DNA from: Avimicrobium caecorum
GTDB lineage: Bacteria; Bacillota; Clostridia; Oscillospirales; Ruminococcaceae
Direction: 5' to 3'
Length of the DNA: 44,375 nt
Assembly (NCBI GenBank): GCA_904394705.1
Contig: CAJFNJ010000012.1
Span: 1-44,375, forward strand
How positions within the stretch are numbered: the first letter of the stretch is position 1; every line of letters begins with the position of its first letter. The notes under the pieces were generated by a model that made no database searches, was not told the origin of the DNA, and worked only from the letters and a program-made list of their open reading frames with translations. The position numbers and the translations under genes were made by a program. Positions 7,565-14,350 of the stretch are shown one piece after another.

Positions 7565-8261
7565 GCTTTGATATTTTCCCCCCATGCCGGGGATACTTCG
7601 CCGGGGTGGGCTGTACCTTGCGGATCACCGCCACAGTCCGGGCCTGCTGTCCGGGCAGTGTGAAGGACTTCACTGCCTCCACCTTTCCCCCGAGCAGGCT
7701 GATGGCCTTCTTTGCCGCTTCCACTTCTGCCGGGCCGTCCGGTCCCTTCAGAGCGGCAAACACCCCGCCCACCTTCACAAAAGGCAGGCAGTATTCCGCC
7801 AGCACCCGGAGATCCGCCACAGCCCGGGCAGTTGCCAGGTCAAACTGTTCCCGGAGTTCCCCCCGGGCTGCTTCCTCTGCCCGGGCATGGAGAGCGGTGT
7901 TCTCCTGTCCCAGACGGCGGCTCAGCTCGCCCAGAAAGACAATCCGCTTGTTAAGCCCATCCAGCAGGGTGAGCCGCAGATCGTCCCGGACAATCTTAGC
8001 CGGTACCGATGGGAATCCCGCTCCGGTTCCCACATCGATCAACGAAGCCCCCTCAGGCAGCTCCACTGCCTTGAGCAGCATCAGGCTGTCCAGGAAGTGC
8101 TTCACTTCAATGCCCTCCGGATCGGTAATGGCAGTGAGGTTCACTTTTTCATTGTATTCCACCAGAAACTGCGCATACTGGTCGAACTGTTCCAGCTGCC
8201 GGGCTGTGAGTTCAAAACCCTCCGCAGCCGCTGCTGCACTGAAACGCGCGGTATCGATCAT
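7554..8261 (-). CDS. rsmG: 16S rRNA (guanine-N7)-methyltransferase RsmG
   Basis: RsmG methylates G527 of 16S rRNA using S-adenosylmethionine. The 235-residue protein has the SAM loop DVGTGAGFPSVPAKI, the acidic turn LLDGLNKR, and DLATARAVADLRVL typical of the family, with length close to the usual 215-240. Its ATG overlaps the mnmG stop codon as ATGA, giving translational coupling. The last codons and stop lie inside a perfect 14-bp palindrome at 7534-7564, so the C-terminal KISKQPL may be derived from a repeat. Confidence 0.96.
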   Translation of the reverse strand: MIDTARFSAAAAAEGFELTARQLEQFDQYAQFLVEYNEKVNLTAITDPEGIEVKHFLDSLMLLKAVELPEGASLIDVGTGAGFPSVPAKIVRDDLRLTLLDGLNKRIVFLGELSRRLGQENTALHARAEEAARGELREQFDLATARAVADLRVLAEYCLPFVKVGGVFAALKGPDGPAEVEAAKKAISLLGGKVEAVKSFTLPGQQARTVAVIRKVQPTPAKYPRHGGKISKQPL

Positions 8262-10141
8262 GCCTGCTGCCTCCCCTGCTGTTCCAGATAGATGATGAGC
8301 ACCGAAATATCCGCCGGACTGACACCCGAGATCCGGGACGCCTGTCCCAGACTGTGAGGACGCACCCGGCTGAGCTTTTCTCTCGCCTCCAGACGCAGCC
8401 CCTGAATGGCACTGTAATCCAGATCCTCTTCCAGGCGGGTCTGTTCCAGCTTCTGCATCCGCTCTACCTGATCCAGCTGCTTTTTGATATAGCCTTCATA
8501 TTTGATCTCCGTTTCCACCTGCTCGGCAATGCGGTCAGGCAGATCGGGACGCTCCGGGTCAAAAGCTGCCAGTTCCCGGTATCCCAGCTGGGGACGCCGG
8601 ATCAGATCAGCCAGTTTGGCTCCTGTGGAGAGCGGTGCCGTTTCACGTGAAACAAGGTAGGCATTGAGCGCCTCAGACGGAGCCAGGGTCAGAGCCTTCA
8701 CCCGGGCAATTTCCTTGTCCCGGAGGGCACAATCTTCCAGGAATTTCCTGTACCGTTCCTCACTGATGAGCCCGATCTCATGGCCCAGCGGGGTCAGGCG
8801 GGTATCGGCATTGTCCTGCCGGAGCAGCAGACGGTACTCAGAACGGCTGGTCATCATACGGTAGGGATCGCTGCACCCCTTGGTGACCAGGTCATCGATG
8901 AGGGTACCGATATAGGACTGGGACCGTGCCAGGACGATGCCTTCCTTCCCCTGGACTGCCCGGGCGGCATTGATGCCCGCGATCAGTCCCTGGGCGGCGG
9001 CCTCCTCATAGCCGGAGGTGCCGTTGAACTGTCCGGCGCCATAGAGCCCCTTTACCGACATGAATTCCAGCGTGGGCCGAAGATCCAGCGGGTCGATGCA
9101 GTCATATTCGATGGCATAGGCATTGCGCATGAATTCGGCGTGCTCCAGGCCCTCCACCGTGTGGTAGAGAGCGATCTGCACCTGTTCGGGCAGCGATGAG
9201 GACATACCCTGGATATACATCTCCTCGGTATTTTCGCCCATGGGCTCGATGAAGATCTGATGCCGGGATTTATCGGCAAACTTCACCACCTTATCCTCGA
9301 TGCTCGGACAGTACCGGGGGCCGACACCCTCGATCTTGCCGCTGTACAGGGGCGAATACTGCAGGTTCTCCCGGATCACCTGATGGGTGCGCTCATTGGT
9401 GTAGGTCACATGGCACACCTGACGGTTCACAAGCCCGCTGGGATCGGTTTCAAAGGAGAAGGGCACAATGGGTTCGTCCCCCTCCTGGACTTCCAGGTTG
9501 GTAAAGTCAATGGAGCTCTTCTTGATCCGGGCCGGGGTACCGGTCTTGAAACGCCGCAGCTTGATGCCCGCAGCCCGCAGGCTTTCGGAGAGCTGTGCGG
9601 CAGGACGCTGGTTGTCCGGGCCGGCTTCATAGGTCACATCGCCCACATAGATCCGTCCCTTGAGGTAGGTACCGGTGGCCAGGATCACCTTCTTTGCACG
9701 GAATACCGCACCCAGGGCAGTGACAACCCCGGTCACTTCCCCGTTTTCGGTGAGCAGTTCCACAATTTCCGCCTGTTTGAGGGTCAGGTTCTCCTGAAGC
9801 TCCACCTTGTGCTTCATATACTGGGTGTAGGCCGGACGGTCGATCTGAGCCCGGAGGGAATGCACCGCCGGTCCCTTACCCCGGTTGAGCATCCGGCTCT
9901 GGAGGAAGGTCGCATCGGCAGCCTTGCCCATTTCGCCGCCCAGGGCATCGATTTCCCGCACCAGATGTCCCTTGGCAGTGCCGCCGATGGAGGGATTGCA
10001 GGGCATATTGGCCACAGCGTCCAGTGAGAGGGTAAACAGCATGGTACTGCACCCCAGACGGGCAGCGGCAAGGGCAGCTTCCACACCGGCATGACCGGCG
10101 CCGATTACCGCCACATCAATGGTTCCGGCTTCGTAACGCAA
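8258..10141 (-). CDS. mnmG: tRNA uridine-34 modification enzyme MnmG (GidA)
   Basis: MnmG is an FAD enzyme that works with MnmE to put carboxymethylaminomethyl groups on wobble uridine of tRNAs. The 627-residue length is that of the family. The N-terminus is MRYEAGTIDVAVIGAGHAGV with the FAD dinucleotide fold, followed by CNPSIGGTAKGHLVREIDALGG and GTYLKGRIYVG. The frame is open to 10285, but GGGAG lies 10 nt before a TTG at 10141, which gives the family start. mnmE is not beside it and is not in the window, an unusual split. A good parS site is embedded at 8639-8654. Confidence 0.95.
   Translation of the reverse strand: MRYEAGTIDVAVIGAGHAGVEAALAAARLGCSTMLFTLSLDAVANMPCNPSIGGTAKGHLVREIDALGGEMGKAADATFLQSRMLNRGKGPAVHSLRAQIDRPAYTQYMKHKVELQENLTLKQAEIVELLTENGEVTGVVTALGAVFRAKKVILATGTYLKGRIYVGDVTYEAGPDNQRPAAQLSESLRAAGIKLRRFKTGTPARIKKSSIDFTNLEVQEGDEPIVPFSFETDPSGLVNRQVCHVTYTNERTHQVIRENLQYSPLYSGKIEGVGPRYCPSIEDKVVKFADKSRHQIFIEPMGENTEEMYIQGMSSSLPEQVQIALYHTVEGLEHAEFMRNAYAIEYDCIDPLDLRPTLEFMSVKGLYGAGQFNGTSGYEEAAAQGLIAGINAARAVQGKEGIVLARSQSYIGTLIDDLVTKGCSDPYRMMTSRSEYRLLLRQDNADTRLTPLGHEIGLISEERYRKFLEDCALRDKEIARVKALTLAPSEALNAYLVSRETAPLSTGAKLADLIRRPQLGYRELAAFDPERPDLPDRIAEQVETEIKYEGYIKKQLDQVERMQKLEQTRLEEDLDYSAIQGLRLEAREKLSRVRPHSLGQASRISGVSPADISVLIIYLEQQGRQQA
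8639..8654. promoter_or_regulatory. parS site within mnmG
   Basis: CGTTTCACGTGAAACA has the perfect 14-base core GTTTCACGTGAAAC of the Firmicutes parS; only the outermost base differs. It codes for part of MnmG on the minus strand. Confidence 0.88.
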
Positions 10142-10234
10142 AATAACATCGCTCCCTTTTTTCCTGACAAAAAAACACACAGCTGCCGGCAGAACCAGAC
10201 CATCAGCAGCCGAAAAAAACCTGTATAATAGTTC

Positions 10235-10264
10235 ATTGTACCACACGAGTCCCTGTCCCTGCAA
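10235..10264 (-). promoter_or_regulatory. Probable mnmG promoter
   Basis: On the minus strand -35 TTGCAG (10259-10264), 18-bp spacer and -10 TACAAT (10235-10240), about 95 bp before the TTG start of mnmG. Confidence 0.55.
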
Positions 10265-10285
10265 GGCATCGCCGGAGAAAAACAA

Positions 10286-10341
10286 TGCGGCATGGTTCCC
10301 CGATCCGGAAAAAGAATCCCGGAGCGACGAACCATGCCGCA
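10286..10341. other. Long inverted repeat upstream of mnmG
   Basis: TGCGGCATGGTT and AACCATGCCGCA form a perfect 12-bp outer stem, with imperfect inner pairing around an A-rich loop. On the minus strand GTTTTTC follows 3 nt after the stem, so it may act as a second terminator after the MATE gene. Its position just upstream of the mnmG promoter also allows a regulatory role. Confidence 0.6.
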
Positions 10342-10526
10342 GTACAGAAAAAAAGAGAGAGAATTATCCTTCCGCCGGTCAAAAGCCACCGAGCGGAAGC
10401 AACAGAAAAAAGAAAGGATTGCAAGAATTATAGTACCATACCTTAGGTGAAAAAGCTGTCATATTTCGTATCCGATCTCTGAACATTCTATGACCAAGGC
10501 CCTCGGGAATCCGGCTTTCCCGGTTC

Positions 10527-10542
10527 TGTTCCCCGTGAAACA
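10527..10542. promoter_or_regulatory. parS site next to MATE terminator
   Basis: TGTTCCCCGTGAAACA matches TGTTNCACGTGAAACA except A7 to C. It directly abuts the terminator at 10543-10579. Confidence 0.72.
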
Positions 10543-10579
10543 AAAAAAGTCCGCGCCATGCGGGGGGTGCATGACGCGG
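10543..10579 (-). terminator. MATE transporter terminator
   Basis: On the minus strand CCGCG-TC-ATGC ... GCAT-GG-CGCGG forms the stem, followed by ACTTTTTTT, 29 bp past the MATE stop codon. Confidence 0.82.
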
Positions 10580-10607
10580 CAAAGGAAAGAAGTATTCCGT
10601 TGAAAGT

Positions 10608-12107
10608 TTACATGGTGTGGCGTTTCCAGGCACCGGAGTTATACCGGAGCAGAACCAGCAGCGACCGGAGGATCTGGTCAGTAACCAGCGCATACCAGGC
10701 GCCTTCCAGACCCATACCCAGTACATTGATGGCGAAGATTGCCAGAGCGGGACGCACCAGGAGTACGGTGATGAAGGTGATGGCAGCAGTGACCTTGGTA
10801 TCACCAGCACCGCGCAGGGCACCGGCGAGGATCAGCTGGGAGGACTGGAACGGCTGAACCACGGCGACGAACATCATGATGACAGCGCCCAGTTCCACCA
10901 GGGACTGATCACCGCCCGAGTAGAGGGCAACGATCTGACCGCCGAAGAAGAAGAATACAACGCCCAGGAAGATGGAGACGCACATACCCAGTTTCCGGGT
11001 ACGGGTGGTATAGGCCTGAGCCATATCATGGCGTTTCTTGCCGAGGCTCTGACCGGTAAGGGAGGTAGCCGAAACGGCGAAGGCCTGACCGTTCATGAAC
11101 GAGAGCGACTGGATATTCAGGCAGACCTGATGAACGGCATAGGGCAGGGTACCCAGACCGGCAACGGTACGGGTGTAGATGATCAGACCGATCCGCATAA
11201 CCACCTGTTCCACCATGGCGGGGGCACCGATGTCAACGATCTTCTTGATCTCTTCCTTGTTGGGCTTGAAGCCGTCACGGAAGCGGAGGATAATATACTG
11301 CTGACCGTTCATGACAGCATAGAAGGCCATGAACATAGCGCAGTACTGACCGATAATGGTAGCCAGCGACGCACCGGCGACTTCCATTCTGGGAGCGCCG
11401 AAATTGCCGTAGATGAGCATATAGTTGAAGATGACATTGATGATATTTGCCATAGCGTTATAGATCATCGCAGTCTTGGAGTTGCCGACACCGCGGAGGG
11501 TAGCAGTGATGGTAGAAGTCAGAGCCAGACCCGGCAGACCGATCATCTGGATGCGCAGATAATCCACACCGGCCCGGAGGACATGATCCTCACTGGCGCC
11601 CATGAATTTGATGAGCCAGGGAGCGGCAATAAAGCCGATCACCGCAAAGACGCAGCCCAGAACGAAGGTCATCAGCAGAGCCTGCCGGAGGACTTCATCG
11701 GCTTTTTTCTGATTGCCGGCGCCCTTGTACCGGGCGACCATGGCAGTAGCACCCACATTCATTGCCATGAACATGGTCATGAGCAGGAATTTGGGCTGTG
11801 TAGTCAGACCCACGGCAGTCAGGGCCCAGGGACCCAGCTGACCTACCATCATCAGGTCGACCATGGAAGCGAGCTGTGTAAGGGTCAGCTCTACGAGGGA
11901 AGGCCAGGCGATATGGATAATATCGCTGTACAGCATTTTGGATTCGATCCCCTCCGGGAGCGTCTTGGTGACTTTCAGATCCGCCATGCGATTTTCTTCA
12001 TCGGAGCCCATCGGCACCAGATCCAGAGCCAGGGAGCGCATTTTTACCTTGCGTTCACCGGATTCCTCGGTGGCGACGGCACTGTTTTTTGTTTCCAGAT
12101 CCGCCAT
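10608..12107 (-). CDS. MATE family efflux transporter
   Basis: This 499-residue multi-pass membrane protein belongs to the MATE (multidrug and toxin extrusion) family, which exports organic cations in exchange for sodium or protons. About twelve hydrophobic segments run from residue 70 onward. WPSLVELTLTQLASMVDLMMVGQLG is cut across the first helix, and the second half repeats the pattern with IGAPAMVEQVVMRIG. An unusual soluble, charged N-terminal extension of about 65 residues precedes the first helix; it starts at an ATG 9 nt after AAAGGGG, so it is probably translated. The substrate is unknown. It has its own terminator and stands alone. Confidence 0.92.
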   Translation of the reverse strand: MADLETKNSAVATEESGERKVKMRSLALDLVPMGSDEENRMADLKVTKTLPEGIESKMLYSDIIHIAWPSLVELTLTQLASMVDLMMVGQLGPWALTAVGLTTQPKFLLMTMFMAMNVGATAMVARYKGAGNQKKADEVLRQALLMTFVLGCVFAVIGFIAAPWLIKFMGASEDHVLRAGVDYLRIQMIGLPGLALTSTITATLRGVGNSKTAMIYNAMANIINVIFNYMLIYGNFGAPRMEVAGASLATIIGQYCAMFMAFYAVMNGQQYIILRFRDGFKPNKEEIKKIVDIGAPAMVEQVVMRIGLIIYTRTVAGLGTLPYAVHQVCLNIQSLSFMNGQAFAVSATSLTGQSLGKKRHDMAQAYTTRTRKLGMCVSIFLGVVFFFFGGQIVALYSGGDQSLVELGAVIMMFVAVVQPFQSSQLILAGALRGAGDTKVTAAITFITVLLVRPALAIFAINVLGMGLEGAWYALVTDQILRSLLVLLRYNSGAWKRHTM

Positions 12108-12229
12108 CTGTCAAAACCCCTTTTCGTCAAAAATCAGCGCCGGACCCGACCCAGTAAATCCCCCTTGGCCGGCCAGACACGCTGTACCTTCTCAATTCAT
12201 TGCAGTTGACTTAGCTGTAATAAAATTTT

Positions 12230-12471
12230 AACATGGTTTCCAAAAAAATTCAATCATTATCCATCAAAACTGTTTGCTTTTCTAAGGAAATTCATAAAAT
12301 ACCATAGTCTGTTTGTAGGATTTACAAATAAATAAAAATAAATTAACTAAATAATCTTATTTTTTTTAGTAATAAAGTATCTTTTCTTTTCCTATTTTGT
12401 GAATTAGAATAATAACTGGGATCGATCTCTAAAAATAGGATTTTTTACATTTAAAGGGAAGGTTGAGAATT
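12230..12471. other. AT-rich gap before the protease gene
   Basis: This region is far richer in A+T than the rest of the window and has no credible open frame. It should contain the protease promoter; TAGAAT at about 12405 is a possible -10, but no convincing -35 was fixed. The composition is shared with the protease gene that follows and suggests a transferred segment. Confidence 0.5.
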
Positions 12472-12487
12472 ATGAAGAAAAAAAATC
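12472..12487 (+). other. A8 tract that shifts the signal-peptide frame
   Basis: An ATG at 12472 with AAGGGAAGG upstream is followed by AAG and eight A residues (12478-12485). As written this start runs out of frame into a stop at about 12550. Loss of one A would give MKKKIFALALTMLAIS, a textbook signal-peptide start in frame with the protease. Confidence 0.75.
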
Positions 12488-12493
12488 TTCGCA

Positions 12494-13300
12494 TTGGCAC
12501 TTACAATGTTGGCAATTTCTGCGTCCGTTTCTGTTACTTCCTTCGCTAATTCTGTCCCGTATAAAGCACCAGGAGATGCTGAAACTTATGTTATTTTTGG
12601 ATCTGATAACCGTGTAAAAGTCAGCGACACTTCTGCAAAAGGCTCAAACGCAATTTGCAACCTCACATTGACATTTGTACATCCTAAAACTGGTGCATCG
12701 AAAACAGTGTATGGAACCGGTTTTATGTATTCTGATTTGACTATGGGGACTGCAGGTCACTGTATCTACGATCTTACTTATGATACTAAAGCTCAAAGAA
12801 TTAAAATCGTACCTGGTGATAGCCCCAGCGGCGGCTTGGATAGTGTGACAATTAGTAATCGGAATAATATGCATGTGCTTCCAGAGTTTGAAACAACTCA
12901 TGACTGGAAATTGGATTATGGATGTGTCACTCTGGATGAGCCGTTTTCATCAGATGTGAAGCCTATGTCCCTGAATCCGGGTTTGAGCAACTCGGAATAT
13001 AAGAGCGAATACCTCACACTTTCCGGGTACGATTGGAAATCTGCTCAGCTCTATAAGCAGAGAAGCAACAAACTGGTCACAGCTGTCACAACTGAGGACT
13101 TTAGCTTCAAGTATGATACTCTTTCTGGAATGAGCGGTTCCCCTATCTACACTGATGACTATGAGGTTGTTGGCATTTACAACTATGGTCCGAATGGTGT
13201 TACTGGAGATTATGTCGATGATGACTACTCAGATGGATACAATTCGGCCCAGAGAATGAATAGTGACTGCTATGACTATTTGATGAGCTTTGTCGAATAA
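12494..13300 (+). CDS. Secreted V8-like serine protease (start possibly frameshifted)
   Basis: This is a glutamyl-endopeptidase-type chymotrypsin-fold protease. The His is in MGTAGHC, the probable Asp in WKLDYGCV and the nucleophile Ser in SGMSGSPIY, in the right order and spacing. A hydrophobic leader ending near SVTSFA indicates export. The in-frame start available is a TTG at 12494 (268 residues) without a good ribosome site. The well-placed ATG at 12472 lies one base out of frame because of an A8 tract, so the natural product may need slippage or phase change, or the sequence may carry an error. Codon use and A+T content differ strongly from neighbours, consistent with horizontal transfer. 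A terminator follows at once. Confidence 0.82.
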   Translation: MALTMLAISASVSVTSFANSVPYKAPGDAETYVIFGSDNRVKVSDTSAKGSNAICNLTLTFVHPKTGASKTVYGTGFMYSDLTMGTAGHCIYDLTYDTKAQRIKIVPGDSPSGGLDSVTISNRNNMHVLPEFETTHDWKLDYGCVTLDEPFSSDVKPMSLNPGLSNSEYKSEYLTLSGYDWKSAQLYKQRSNKLVTAVTTEDFSFKYDTLSGMSGSPIYTDDYEVVGIYNYGPNGVTGDYVDDDYSDGYNSAQRMNSDCYDYLMSFVE

Positions 13301-13312
13301 CTATAATTTCTC

Positions 13313-13344
13313 ATGCAAAAGGGAGGTTTTCTCCCTTTTTGCAT
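13313..13344 (+). terminator. Protease terminator
   Basis: ATGCAAAAGGGAG and CTCCCTTTTTGCAT pair around a short loop, with the T run within the 3' arm, 13 bp after the protease stop codon. Confidence 0.75.
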
Positions 13345-13389
13345 TTATACAGCATAAACCTTATAAAATACGAAAGGAAGTACCCTGCA

Positions 13390-14268
13390 ATGAACAAGAT
13401 ATGCCGTTTTCTGGCGGCTGGAATTCTTCTCCTGCTGCTCCTTTCCGGCTGTGCTGGCCCCAATTCGCCCTCTGCTCTGGAATCCTCCTCTTCCGGCAGC
13501 TCCTCTTCTGAGCCTGGCTCCTTCATCGAATCCAGTTCCGAGCCGGAACCCTCCTCTCAGGAGGAATCCTCTTCCCAGACAGCTTCTTCGACGCCCGAGG
13601 CGGCCCTCCCCCAGACCTTCACCGTCCAGGTGGTCAATGAGGAGGGCGAACCTGAGCCGAATCTGGATGTATATATATGGTATTCCGCTCCCACTCCCAA
13701 GCAGCCTGACCTCTATGATCTATTTACTGCCGGCTTAACTGATCAGCAGGGGCTCACACGCCAGTTCAGCGATGTCCCTGCCACCAACCTGATTCTGGAG
13801 GTCTACAACCACTCCATCAATTCCGGAAACGATGAAGAGAGCGCCGAGGAGTACCCGTTTACACCGGAAGAAATACAGGCCCAGAACGGCAAGGTCACGC
13901 TGGTCTGGCACAAGCAGAGCTACCGGGAGGCCTCGGAGGCAAACGCGATCAAGATTGCCTTCCGCGTGGTGGATCAGGATGGCAATCCGGTTCAGAATGC
14001 CAGCGTTGATTTTATCTGCACCAAAAATCCCAGCCTGGACAACACCGGCAAACAGATCGAAAAACCGGAAAATGACGAGCCCCTCCCGATGGGTGGCTAC
14101 ACTGACGCAGATGGGTACTACTTCTACTCCTTCCCCTCCAATACCGAGGAGCACCAGCGGGACGGCTTCCAATACCGCGGCACCGCAACAGCCCCGGACG
14201 GTCGGACTGCCGAAGGGGAGCTGACGATTGATGGTGGCTACACCGAAATCACCCTGACACTGGAATAA
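13390..14268 (+). CDS. Surface lipoprotein with Ser-rich stalk and two Ig-like domains
   Basis: This 292-residue protein has a lipoprotein signal with lipobox LLSGC (Cys near residue 21). A stalk of about 45 residues made of Ser, Glu and Pro follows. Two beta-rich domains come next, each opening with a similar phrase: FTVQVVNEEGEPEPNLDVYI and IAFRVVDQDGNPVQNASVDF. This is the pattern of Cna-B/carboxypeptidase-regulatory-like domains. A similar layout recurs in the lipoprotein at 40899-41915. AAAGGAAG precedes the ATG. The function is unknown; adhesion or substrate binding at the cell surface is an inference. Confidence 0.78.
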   Translation: MNKICRFLAAGILLLLLLSGCAGPNSPSALESSSSGSSSSEPGSFIESSSEPEPSSQEESSSQTASSTPEAALPQTFTVQVVNEEGEPEPNLDVYIWYSAPTPKQPDLYDLFTAGLTDQQGLTRQFSDVPATNLILEVYNHSINSGNDEESAEEYPFTPEEIQAQNGKVTLVWHKQSYREASEANAIKIAFRVVDQDGNPVQNASVDFICTKNPSLDNTGKQIEKPENDEPLPMGGYTDADGYYFYSFPSNTEEHQRDGFQYRGTATAPDGRTAEGELTIDGGYTEITLTLE

Positions 14269-14285
14269 CTGGTATACGCCTAAGC

Positions 14286-14321
14286 AAAAAAGGACTGCCC
14301 CGCACAGGAGCAGTCCTTTTT
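14286..14321. terminator. Bidirectional terminator between the lipoprotein and gyrA
   Basis: AAAAAAGGACTGC and GCAGTCCTTTTT pair around an 11-nt loop. The A and T runs on either side serve the convergent lipoprotein (+) and gyrA (-). Confidence 0.88.
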
Positions 14322-14350
14322 GTAGTATTCTGTCAGATTATAGCAGAATG

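Noticed and set aside
12494..13300. Pseudogene call for the V8-like protease
   Set aside because: All three catalytic residues and the full domain are intact; only the extreme 5' end is shifted, which slippage or an alternative start could overcome.
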